Shown here piece after piece: positions 32,227 to 40,370 of a stretch of 50,825 nucleotides of DNA. The stretch's first letter is position 1. The number at the start of each line of letters is the position of its first letter. Position numbers and translations under genes: made by a program. Source of the stretch: Oxalobacteraceae bacterium (GTDB taxonomy: Bacteria; Pseudomonadota; Gammaproteobacteria; Burkholderiales; Burkholderiaceae_D); assembly GCA_900299005.1 (NCBI GenBank), contig OMID01000058.1, forward strand, positions 1 through 50,825, given 5' to 3'. The notes beneath the pieces are model-generated. The model was not told where the DNA came from, made no database searches, and was given only the letters and a program-made list of their open reading frames with translations.

Positions 32227-33243
32227 TCAGGAGATGCCAGGCAATGCGCGGCGCATTGCCTGCGCAAGACCATACACTCGGGGCAATCCGGAACGAACCG
32301 AATTACGCACCCGGCGTACCCATGTCGCTTCATCGCGATGCAATATCACTTCGACCTGATTGACCACGATACTTCTGTGTGATGAATGTGAGCGGACATT
32401 CCATTGATACTGATGCGAGCGTGGAACATAGTGCGCTGTGAACGAGCGACGTGATTGTCGAGGGTCAGTGGTCGGCAGGCTGCCGTGGATCACCATCGAA
32501 TTCCACATCAGCATATCGCCCTGTCTCAATACCGGTGACAAGCAATCGAGAGGCCCATGACGAACGAATTCTGCCATCTTTGCCTTGTAGTCGTCGCTGT
32601 TCGGATCACCTGACTCTCCCGGTACTTTCATGGAGTGACTGCGCGGCAGCACGAAAAAGCGACCCGCCTCGGGATGGATATCTTCAGCAGCAACCCAGAC
32701 ACCCACCATCTGCCCGGCCTCGCCCGAGTCAATGTAGTGCCCATCGCGGTGCGCCCAGGTCGTCTGATTGCCATCGAAGTACATTGTATGCACCAGTCGG
32801 CCCGCTTCGCCGCACAAGGCCTCAACCGCTTGCTGTATACGTGGCTGGGTGAGTACATCCAGTCCGATGCGCCGAAAATCGGGATATTTGTTTTCTGACA
32901 TATCCTGCAGGTTCATGATCGGATATTTCATGAAGCCGGACTCGGTGAGCACATGGCGCTCGTAGCGACCCGAAGCGTGACGCTCGAAAAAGCCCAGACG
33001 GTCTGGCAATACCTCACGCCGGAATGCGTGAATACCTGACTCGCACAGCACTGCCGGTACGGCATTGCGTACGACGACATAACCCTCGCGCTCAAACCAC
33101 TGGCGAAAGGCCTCAGTATCGTCGGGCAGGGGGTAAGGTTCGATGTGGGTCGTGCCGCGTGGATGCTGCAATACCAGCTGACGTGGCGAGGGCGGTGTGC
33201 GCTCACGAGACTTTACTGACTTTCTGGCCTTGAGTGCTTCCAC
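32227..33243 (-). CDS. Phytanoyl-CoA dioxygenase (PhyH) family oxygenase
   Basis: This 338-aa product is in the Fe(II)/2-oxoglutarate oxygenase PhyH family. The iron facial triad is visible: His165 and Asp167 in WAHRDGH, and His253 in VIHGSL. Arg265 or Arg266, just after, would bind 2-oxoglutarate. Such enzymes hydroxylate small metabolites; the substrate here is unknown. It stands alone. Its last codons hold a perfect 10-base-arm hairpin (32239-32261). It is divergent from the YbfB-like MFS gene with 183 bases between. Confidence 0.9.
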   Translation of the reverse strand: MEALKARKSVKSRERTPPSPRQLVLQHPRGTTHIEPYPLPDDTEAFRQWFEREGYVVVRNAVPAVLCESGIHAFRREVLPDRLGFFERHASGRYERHVLTESGFMKYPIMNLQDMSENKYPDFRRIGLDVLTQPRIQQAVEALCGEAGRLVHTMYFDGNQTTWAHRDGHYIDSGEAGQMVGVWVAAEDIHPEAGRFFVLPRSHSMKVPGESGDPNSDDYKAKMAEFVRHGPLDCLSPVLRQGDMLMWNSMVIHGSLPTTDPRQSRRSFTAHYVPRSHQYQWNVRSHSSHRSIVVNQVEVILHRDEATWVRRVRNSVRSGLPRVYGLAQAMRRALPGIS

Positions 33244-33426
33244 GCTTTATCCCTCCTCCCGATGAGCTGTATCGATAGCAGTGTAGTCATCATGGCTAGT
33301 AAGATGATTGCGAGTTCGCAAGCGCTGGCATCAACCAGCTTGCGGCAGGCAGTCGCCTGCGACAAACAAGTTTGCGACTACAATCGACGCCTTGCGCGAA
33401 CCAGCCAACAACAATGACCCGCCGCG

Positions 33427-34659
33427 ATGAATCATGACCCCGCTGCCACGCGATATGAGAACCGGCCTCTGATCATCGCGCTGGTGGGCACACTATCGCT
33501 GGCCGTGTCCATGGGCATCGGCCGCTTTGCTTTCACACCCTTGATGCCGATGATGCTGCATGACGGCTTGTTGGATCTGGAAACGGCGAGTTGGCTGGCC
33601 AGTGCCAATTACGTGGGCTATCTTCTGGGTGCACTGCTTTGCGCCCTGCAGCCCTCTGTGTGGAAGCAAGCCGGCTGGTCGCCGTTGCGCAGTTCAATCA
33701 TGGTCCGAAGCAGTCTGGCGCTGACTTGCCTGCTGACGGCCGCCATGGCGCTTGATATGCCAAGCGCCTGGCCTTGGCTGCGTTTCTGTGCCGGGCTGGT
33801 CACGTCATTCGCGTTCGTGTTTACCTCAAGCTGGTGTCTCGGTCACCTGTCGCGGCTGCATGCCCCGGCCGCCGGCGGTGTCGTCTATGCGGGACCCGGC
33901 GTCGGCATTACGATTAGCGGGCTGCTTGCTGGTCTCATGGTGCAACTGGGCTGGCATGCGCCGGCCGGGTGGCTCGCTGTCGCAGTGCTTGCCGCTCTGA
34001 TGACCGCACTCGTCTGGCACGCTTTCCGAACGCCGGACGCACTGCTCGCGCAAACGCCATCCTCGCCAAACATTACTCCTGTCAGCAGCAGCTTCACCGA
34101 GAAGGCCTCGCTCACGCTGGCCTATGGCCTGTCCGGCTTTGGTTACATCATCACCGCGACTTTCCTGCCCGTGATTGCGCGTACCGCCTTGCCAGCCTCG
34201 GCATGGCCAGATTTTTTCTGGCCCATGCTGGGCACCGGCGTGGCCATAGGTGCGCTGATAGCCTCTCGCATCCCATCACGCATTGATCAGCGTCTGCTGC
34301 TGATGATCTGTTACCTGATGCAGGCCACAGGCGTGGCCCTCAGTAACGGGTTCCCTTCCCTCCTCGGCTTCGCAGTGGGCTCCATTCTGGTGGGGTTGCC
34401 ATTCACTGCCATTACTTTCTTTGCCATGCAAGTAGGAAGGCGCCTGCATCCGCACGCCCCCTCGGCCATCATCGGATTACTGTCTGCGGCGTTTGGGCTG
34501 GGTCAGATCGTTGGCCCGCCGATGGCCGCTGCGCTGATCGCGCGGGCACCGTCGACCGCGATGGGCTTATCGTGGTCTTTGGATATCGCGGCCGTGTCGC
34601 TGCTGATCGGCGCGCTGATGTACTTCGGAATGGTGAAGCGTTTCCCTCTGAGGCACTGA
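33427..34659 (+). CDS. YbfB/YjiJ family MFS transporter
   Basis: This 410-aa protein with about 12 membrane helices has the family opening LSLAVSMGIGRFAFTPLMPMM. The substrate is not known for the family. It is transcribed alone and ends 23 bases from the convergent motB stop, with no hairpin between. The start ATG at 33427 follows a short leader with TACAAT at 33379-33384. Confidence 0.88.
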   Translation: MNHDPAATRYENRPLIIALVGTLSLAVSMGIGRFAFTPLMPMMLHDGLLDLETASWLASANYVGYLLGALLCALQPSVWKQAGWSPLRSSIMVRSSLALTCLLTAAMALDMPSAWPWLRFCAGLVTSFAFVFTSSWCLGHLSRLHAPAAGGVVYAGPGVGITISGLLAGLMVQLGWHAPAGWLAVAVLAALMTALVWHAFRTPDALLAQTPSSPNITPVSSSFTEKASLTLAYGLSGFGYIITATFLPVIARTALPASAWPDFFWPMLGTGVAIGALIASRIPSRIDQRLLLMICYLMQATGVALSNGFPSLLGFAVGSILVGLPFTAITFFAMQVGRRLHPHAPSAIIGLLSAAFGLGQIVGPPMAAALIARAPSTAMGLSWSLDIAAVSLLIGALMYFGMVKRFPLRH

Positions 34660-34682
34660 GCCTGGGAGCCGGGGCGAAAATT

Positions 34683-35690
34683 TCAGCGGGAGTTACCAGG
34701 CGGGTCGTTGTAGAGCACCGTGATGCTGATACGGCGGTTGCGAGGATCAGAAGGATCCTTGGCATTGAACGGCGCAGTATCGGCCACCCCTTCGACACGC
34801 TCGAAGCGAGAGGACGACATACCTGCCCTCTCCAGCATGCGGCGCGTGGCCTCGGCACGCTCAATGGACAGCGACCAGTTGGTTCGCTCGCTGCCTGCGG
34901 GGAAAGGCGTGCTGTCCGTGTGCCCCTTCACCGACAGCTTGTTGGGCATACCGGCCACCGACTTCGCGACTTCATTGATGAGCGCCGATGCGCGAGGACT
35001 CATGTTCGCTGTACCACTGCCAAACATGGAAAAGTTGGCTTTATCAATAATTTCTACCCGCAGGCCATCACGCTCACGAATAAAGTTCACCTGATTCTGC
35101 AAATCGGACAATTGCGGGTTCTGCTGCAGTTTTTCCTTGATGTCCTGCTCTAGCTGGTCGAGTTTCTCCCGCTTGGCCTGCTCGGCAATCTGCTGCTTCT
35201 GTTCTTCCGTCAGGTTTTCGCCGTATTTGGATGTCTTGGGCTTGTCTTTTTCCGATGATCCCTGATCCTCGCCGGGACCGGCCTCCGTGCGAGGCGTCAC
35301 GTTCTCGATCAACTGTGCCTGCTTGGGCGGCCCGGGAATACCCTCAGGGTCGATCACCGACACACCGCCCAGCATGCCATTGGAACCCGCCGTCTGACCC
35401 AGCGCCGGTTCGCGCCGGTCTGAGGGCTGGAAATATTCGGCAATCCCCTGACGCTGATCTTCCGAAGTCGAGCCCAGCAGCCACATCAACAAGAAAAAGG
35501 CCATCATCGCCGTCATCATGTCAGCGAGCGCAATTTTCCAGGCACCGCCGTGCGCACCGGCGTGCCCTTCTTCGACCACCTTTTTCCAGACAACAGGGGG
35601 TTCACCCGCGGGCGCTTCAGCCGCCGGGGCTTCCGCGGCAGGGGCACTTTCGGCCGGCTGGTCTTCGGGTTTTTTCTCTTCTTCCGCCAT
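34683..35690 (-). CDS. motB: MotB-like flagellar stator / OmpA-domain protein, without motA
   Basis: The 335-aa product begins with an Ala/Pro/Glu-rich cytoplasmic stretch containing PAAEAP repeats (residues 12-35). One membrane helix follows at about 55-74 with Asp57 in LADMMTAMMAFFLLMW, the proton-binding aspartate of MotB. The plug-like segment QGIAEYFQPS, a charged linker and a C-terminal OmpA peptidoglycan-binding domain (SVKGHTDSTPF, RRISITVLY) complete it. MotB normally pairs with MotA, which is not adjacent. The ATG at 35690 was preferred to one 21 bases upstream. A non-flagellar role is possible. Confidence 0.88.
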   Translation of the reverse strand: MAEEEKKPEDQPAESAPAAEAPAAEAPAGEPPVVWKKVVEEGHAGAHGGAWKIALADMMTAMMAFFLLMWLLGSTSEDQRQGIAEYFQPSDRREPALGQTAGSNGMLGGVSVIDPEGIPGPPKQAQLIENVTPRTEAGPGEDQGSSEKDKPKTSKYGENLTEEQKQQIAEQAKREKLDQLEQDIKEKLQQNPQLSDLQNQVNFIRERDGLRVEIIDKANFSMFGSGTANMSPRASALINEVAKSVAGMPNKLSVKGHTDSTPFPAGSERTNWSLSIERAEATRRMLERAGMSSSRFERVEGVADTAPFNAKDPSDPRNRRISITVLYNDPPGNSR

Positions 35691-35835
35691 GGTCTTCAAT
35701 ACGCAAAGCAATCAGCCTGTCAATCGACACAAGTCGCCCCAACTGGAGCGGGCGCAAGCAATTACTTAACGGAAATATAAGCCAAAGCGGGACGGGTGTC
35801 GACCGGCGCAGATGCCGAACGGTCCCGGGGGGGGC

Positions 35836-36729
35836 TCAGCGGCCGATCTCGGTATTGGCCATGCCCTCAAGGGCTTTTATCATCGCCGAGTGGTCCCAGC
35901 CCTTGCCGCCATGGGCGACGCACGATGAGAACAACTGCTGGGTGGCGGCTGTACTCGGCAGCGACAGCCCCAGTGTTCGGGCGGCAGAGAGCGCAAGGTT
36001 CAGATCTTTCTGGTGCAACTCGATCCTGAAGCCGGGCTCAAAAGTGCGCTTGATCATGCGCTCGCCATGTACCTCGAGAATGCGCGAGGAGGCAAACCCA
36101 CCCATGAGCGCCTCACGCACTTTTGCCGGGTCGGCGCCCGCCCGCGCGGCGAACAGCAGTGCCTCTGCCACCGCCTCGATGGTCAGGGCGACGATGATTT
36201 GGTTGGCGACCTTCGCCGTCTGGCCATCGCCATGCCCGCCAACCAAAGTGATATTTTTACCCATGAGTTCGAACAGCGGCTTTACCCTGTCAAAAGCGAT
36301 CTCGGTGCCCCCCACCATGATGGTCAGCGTGGCGTTCTTCGCACCGACCTCGCCTCCGGACACTGGCGCATCGAGATACTCGCAGCCCATCGAACAAATC
36401 CGCTGCGCGAACTCCTTGGTCGCAATCGGGGAGATCGAACTCATATCAACCACGATCTTGCCCTTGGACAGACCCTGAGCCACCCCATGCGCGCCGAAGA
36501 GTACCTGCTCGACGTCGGGTGTATCAGGAAGCATCAGAAAAATGATGTCGGCCTTTTGGGCCACCTCGACGGCATTCGCACACAGCAGGACACCCGCCTC
36601 TTGCAGATAGTCAGGTGTCTTGCTGCGTGTATGCGTGAAAACAGGATGTCCGGCCTTGCGCAGATGATGCGCCATGGGGCCACCCATGATGCCGAGTCCG
36701 ATAAATCCGATAATCTGTTGTACGCTCAT
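35836..36729 (-). CDS. glxR: 2-hydroxy-3-oxopropionate reductase (GarR/GlxR type)
   Basis: This 297-aa NAD(P)-dependent beta-hydroxyacid dehydrogenase has Rossmann GLGIMGGPMA at 11-20, the substrate motif DAPVSGGEVGA at 120-130 and catalytic Lys173 in GQTAKVANQ. The family reduces tartronate semialdehyde to glycerate in glyoxylate and sugar-acid catabolism. 3-hydroxyisobutyrate dehydrogenase is an alternative, but the QTAKVANQ pattern favours GarR/GlxR. The ATG at 36729 was chosen over the longer frame. No glyoxylate carboligase is beside it. Confidence 0.85.
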   Translation of the reverse strand: MSVQQIIGFIGLGIMGGPMAHHLRKAGHPVFTHTRSKTPDYLQEAGVLLCANAVEVAQKADIIFLMLPDTPDVEQVLFGAHGVAQGLSKGKIVVDMSSISPIATKEFAQRICSMGCEYLDAPVSGGEVGAKNATLTIMVGGTEIAFDRVKPLFELMGKNITLVGGHGDGQTAKVANQIIVALTIEAVAEALLFAARAGADPAKVREALMGGFASSRILEVHGERMIKRTFEPGFRIELHQKDLNLALSAARTLGLSLPSTAATQQLFSSCVAHGGKGWDHSAMIKALEGMANTEIGR

Positions 36730-37047
36730 GATGGGGTCTCTTGAACAATGTGTTGATCGATCCCGCGCCACCACCGGAAACCTGCGGCGCTGCCACGCCA
36801 TTGCATGAGCAGCAGAGATGGTGAGGCCGTATCGGTGGACCTGATCATTATGTCACGCTCGATGTTGTCGCCTGATCCTTCGGTTCATCACCGCAGGGCG
36901 GCGCGTGCCCCTCCGAAGATCATTCAGTCTTTTTATCAGCGCGTCTGTGTTGGCCCGGGACGACCTCGGTTTTTTAGCAATGCGGCAATGTCACGCACCC
37001 CACAAGGGGCTGACCAAGCAGCGACCCGCAGCGTGGTTCAGGCAGAC
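36730..37047. other. Intergenic region between the reductase and the GGDEF-EAL gene
   Basis: This stretch of 318 bases holds no gene I can support. It should carry the promoter for the minus-strand reductase; a CATAAT at 36846-36851 on that strand is the best -10-like word and is weak. No hairpin with a T-run was found to end the GGDEF-EAL transcript. Confidence 0.45.
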
Positions 37048-38889
37048 TCATGCTTGACGGCACAGCCCCGAAGAGTCGAACTCAAAGGTCAGCCGCTCGA
37101 ACTCCGAGACTGAGAGCGGCGGTGCATGCAAGTAGCCTTGCACGTACTCGCAACCGAGACCGGCCAGCAAATCTTGCTGCTGAGAGGTTTCAACGCCCTC
37201 GGCCACTAGTTTCAGTTGTAGCTCGTGCGCCAGTGTAATGATCATATTGACCAAGGCACGACTTTGTGGACTGTCGCTCAGGCCCGCGATGAATGCGCGA
37301 TCGATTTTCAGGGTATCGAAAGGCAGATTCGCCAGCGTCATTAAATTCGAATAACCAGTGCCAAAATCATCCAGCACCAACCTCACTCCACGCTGTTTCA
37401 GATGCGCCAGAAGATTACTGGCCTCACGATGTTGCAGCATCAGCGAGTGCTCTGTCAGCTCAAGCTCCAGTAGCTGGGGAGGTATCTGCCAGCGAGCCAG
37501 TATTGCTTCGACACGCTGCACAAAATCCGGCATCTGAAGCTGCTTGGCTGAGACATTCACTGATACCGACGGACTCCACCCCTGCAACCGCCGCCATTTC
37601 GCGATCTGACAACACACTGACTCGAGCACCCAATCGCCTATCGGTACGATCAGTCCGGTTTCTTCGGCCAGCGGTATGAATTCGCCCGGCATGATCAACC
37701 CACGCTGGGGATGCTGCCAGCGCAGCAGTGCCTCGGCACTGCGGATCTGTTGGCCGGGTAAATTTATCTGTGGCTGATAATGCAGAGTGAACTGGTTGAG
37801 CTCTAGTGCGGATCGCAACTGTTTTTCCATGCTTAGTCGCTGGCTGATACGCAACCAGCTCTCTTCTGAAAAGAAACGCACGCAATTTCGGCCTTCCGCT
37901 TTGGAATCGAACATCGCTGCATCAGCGTGATTGATCAGCTGATCTTCATTTTCCCCATCTAGAGGATATAGGCTGACGCCAATGCTGGCACCGCAATGCA
38001 GCGGATTGCCCTGAACCAGATAGGGCTGATTCAGCCGTCCGAGTATTTTCTCGGCGACCATGGCAACTTGCTCAGCCTGATATACGTCCTCGAGCAATAT
38101 CAAAAATTCATCCCCTCCTTCGCGTGCCACCGTATCGCTTTGGCGTAGCGTGCTCGTGAGTCGTTCGGCCACTGCCTGGAGCACCTGATCCGCCACCTTA
38201 TGACCAAGTGAATCATTAATCGATTTGAATCGATCAAGATCGATGAACAAGACAGCAATGCGAGATTGCTGACGTCGGGCACGCGCGATTGCATGAGAGA
38301 GTCGCTCTCTGAGCATTAAACGATTAGGCAGCCCGGTGAGTGCATCATGATAAGCCTGCTGCCGCAGTGCCCGAGTCAGTTGTACCAGTTCGGCATTGCG
38401 TTCTTTGATCTTGCTGGCAAGGTCGCGCGCATCTTCCATCGCGTTGCGGTTCGTCTGGAGCAGCATCAGCATTTCAGCCAGCGCGTGATGGGGCGGGATT
38501 TCCGACAGGGTCACGCCCATACCGGCCAGCTCGCCGAACGACGTCACCCAAGGCCATCCCAGGAAGATCATGCGCCCTTTTGCCGCCCTGAGCCACTGAC
38601 CGCGCAAGGGCGGCAATGACTCTACACTGTGCAGCACCATCAGCTCACCGGCATGCTCCGCCAGCCAGCGAAAGCAGGGCTGACGGTCAAGCGTAAAGCG
38701 GAAACACTCACCGAGTGGCGGATAAGCCGACACCTTTGGACAAGCCTTCTCCAGAAGATGTCCGCTGGCGATAATGTTCAGCGCTTCGTCAATGACGAAA
38801 GCGAACGGAAAAACCTGCGTCATACGAGCGATGAATTCACCCGCTGCGCAAGGGTCAGTGCATGGCATGTGGATGATCTCAGACCACAT
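37048..38889 (-). CDS. HNOBA-GGDEF-EAL cyclic-di-GMP enzyme, partner of H-NOX
   Basis: The 613-aa product has an N-terminal HNOBA domain, about residues 20-150 (FPFAFVIDEALNIIASG, LRGQWLRAAKGRMIFLGWPW, IPPHHALAEMLMLLQ), then a short coiled coil. The GGDEF domain at about 175-340 has GGDEF at 258-262 and an intact inhibitory site RQSD at 249-252. The EAL domain spans about 360-605 with EALLRW from 386 and DDFGTGYSNL. Both catalytic motifs are intact, so it may make and break cyclic-di-GMP. HNOBA domains bind H-NOX sensors. The ATG at 38889 overlaps the H-NOX stop by 11 bases. Confidence 0.93.
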   Translation of the reverse strand: MWSEIIHMPCTDPCAAGEFIARMTQVFPFAFVIDEALNIIASGHLLEKACPKVSAYPPLGECFRFTLDRQPCFRWLAEHAGELMVLHSVESLPPLRGQWLRAAKGRMIFLGWPWVTSFGELAGMGVTLSEIPPHHALAEMLMLLQTNRNAMEDARDLASKIKERNAELVQLTRALRQQAYHDALTGLPNRLMLRERLSHAIARARRQQSRIAVLFIDLDRFKSINDSLGHKVADQVLQAVAERLTSTLRQSDTVAREGGDEFLILLEDVYQAEQVAMVAEKILGRLNQPYLVQGNPLHCGASIGVSLYPLDGENEDQLINHADAAMFDSKAEGRNCVRFFSEESWLRISQRLSMEKQLRSALELNQFTLHYQPQINLPGQQIRSAEALLRWQHPQRGLIMPGEFIPLAEETGLIVPIGDWVLESVCCQIAKWRRLQGWSPSVSVNVSAKQLQMPDFVQRVEAILARWQIPPQLLELELTEHSLMLQHREASNLLAHLKQRGVRLVLDDFGTGYSNLMTLANLPFDTLKIDRAFIAGLSDSPQSRALVNMIITLAHELQLKLVAEGVETSQQQDLLAGLGCEYVQGYLHAPPLSVSEFERLTFEFDSSGLCRQA

Positions 38890-39439
38890 TGCTTGCTTTG
38901 TCTCTGAGTTGAATGATGAAGCTGTCATGGCCTGGCGCATGCTGGGACTCGTGGCGAACACTGGCGGTAACGCCATATCGCTCCGCGAGTCCCTCGATGA
39001 GTCCCACAACCATCGGTGCGAGTCCGCGGCGATCGGACCAATAATGCAAGCGTATCTGTGCATCCTCGAGGGACTCGCACCGAAAGCGCGGAGGCCGCAG
39101 CGCAGGGTAGAGCAAATGGACTCGGGCGTGCATGCCATCAAGGCTGTTGAGCGCCGAGCGAAAATCACCTCCCAGATCGTTCAGCAGCGCACCGTAACCT
39201 TCGACCATGGTGTACCGAACCCAGAAACGCCCGAAGTCTTCGAGCAGTTTTCCGGCGGTCGTGCCCAATTCCTTCGAGGCCGATTCGAGCAGTCGCTCCG
39301 TAATCTCATCAGGATATGAATCCATCCGCACAAAGACCTCATCCTCAATACCCGCACGATGACGAACGCTTTGCCAGCCCTCATTGCCACAACGAGCACA
39401 GATCATTTGCTGCAACGCCCGATTGACCAGACCATACAT
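38879..39439 (-). CDS. H-NOX heme nitric-oxide sensor
   Basis: The 186-aa heme-NO-binding domain protein matches the family in full. The proximal heme ligand is His104 in LDGMHARV, and the propionate-binding YxSxR is Y133-W-S135-D-R137. MYGLVNRAL at the start is typical. The position equivalent to the distal tyrosine of oxygen-binding H-NOX proteins (five residues after the Arg) is Pro here, so NO selectivity is likely. NO binding would release the heme from His104 and change the activity of the overlapping HNOBA-GGDEF-EAL enzyme. GAGGA lies upstream of the ATG. Confidence 0.94.
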   Translation of the reverse strand: MYGLVNRALQQMICARCGNEGWQSVRHRAGIEDEVFVRMDSYPDEITERLLESASKELGTTAGKLLEDFGRFWVRYTMVEGYGALLNDLGGDFRSALNSLDGMHARVHLLYPALRPPRFRCESLEDAQIRLHYWSDRRGLAPMVVGLIEGLAERYGVTASVRHESQHAPGHDSFIIQLRDKASNVV

Positions 39440-39764
39440 ATCGTTGATTTCCTCAAGTCAGACCTGGCTATCACTGCCTTAAGGCCGAGTGGGCAAGGAA
39501 AGTGTCGGGATAGCCTCAATGGACGAGTCTATGTACCGACGCATCTGAACAAGCTTTTGAACAGATACCCAAAACAGGGGTAATTCACTCGTTTACCGCC
39601 AAAGCGCGGGAGATCCTCAGCGAATCATTAGCAGCACGCCGGTACGAGTGCTGACCATACCGAGACAGGCTTGCGCAGGCGGGCATGCTCAGTTATTTTC
39701 GGTGTGTCGAGTTTCCTTGTCGCAGATGTTCAGTGCGCCGTAACTGTCTATCGGAGGATCTTGA
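39440..39764. other. Divergent intergenic region, H-NOX operon / unknown gene
   Basis: This stretch of 325 bases holds no supported gene. GCCTTAAGGC at 39476-39485 is a perfect 10-base palindrome, 37 bases before the H-NOX start, and may be a regulator site. A GGAGG ribosome site at 39753-39757 belongs to the plus-strand gene. No recognisable NsrR, FNR or NorR site was identified by eye. Confidence 0.45.
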
Positions 39765-40178
39765 ATGAACTGGCAACCTTATATTCGGGCCAGCTGGGAA
39801 ATCGTGATGGAGTGCGAAAGCCGCAGCCAGCTCTTTCTCGATGAAGAGCTCGAGGCCTACCTGGTCCACATGATGGCGCGGAATTTCCGGCAACGTAATT
39901 TCCCACCCGAGATCGTATGTCTCGAATTTAGCCGCGCGCGCACCTCTAACGACTTCCGACAAATTGGCGATAGCTGCCTGATGGTCGATGCCTGGGATAT
40001 CCGACGCGCAAAGCTGGTGGGGCGTGATTATTATGAAAAATTAGGACAGGCGGCTTATGTCTATGCAGCTTCTGCAACACGTCCGATGGATCAACTACTT
40101 CACCGTATCGCTCGCGAATTCGGTTTGCTAAGCCGCGTACTCAGGGGCGCAAAGCCCTGTGTTTCGGCTGGTTGCTAA
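39765..40178 (+). CDS. Unknown cytoplasmic protein, 137 aa
   Basis: I do not recognise the family. A strong GGAGG lies 7 bases before the ATG, and codon use looks like the neighbours, so the gene is real. The product has no signal or membrane segment. The first half is acidic and helical (EIVMECESRSQLFLDEELEAYLVHMM). The second has VDAWDIRRAKLVGRDYYEKLG and a basic tail with one Cys in PCVSAGC. The gap to the ATP-grasp gene is 192 bases. A small frame in that gap (40159-40374) has no ribosome site and was left out. Confidence 0.7.
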   Translation: MNWQPYIRASWEIVMECESRSQLFLDEELEAYLVHMMARNFRQRNFPPEIVCLEFSRARTSNDFRQIGDSCLMVDAWDIRRAKLVGRDYYEKLGQAAYVYAASATRPMDQLLHRIAREFGLLSRVLRGAKPCVSAGC

Positions 40179-40370
40179 AAATCCCCCGAAAAAACCTGGC
40201 CTGAGAAAAATCAAATGCCCGTCTCTGCACATCGATGAGTCTGCTCATTCGATAGCTTCCGATCTCTTGCGCAGCTTCATCGGTGACAGTCGAACCTTCC
40301 CTAGAGTGAAGCACCGGTATCTCACAATTCAACCTGTGCAGATAGCACGCATGAACCGGGGAAAGGATGC

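Noticed and set aside
35231-36478. 415-codon open frame on + across motB and the GarR/GlxR-type reductase
   Set aside because: It is antisense to two well-supported genes and has the Arg/Pro/Ser-rich composition of a shadow frame.
36805-37113. 102-codon frame in the gap before the GGDEF-EAL gene
   Set aside because: No ribosome site, and its end overlaps the 3' end of a solid gene; composition looks random.
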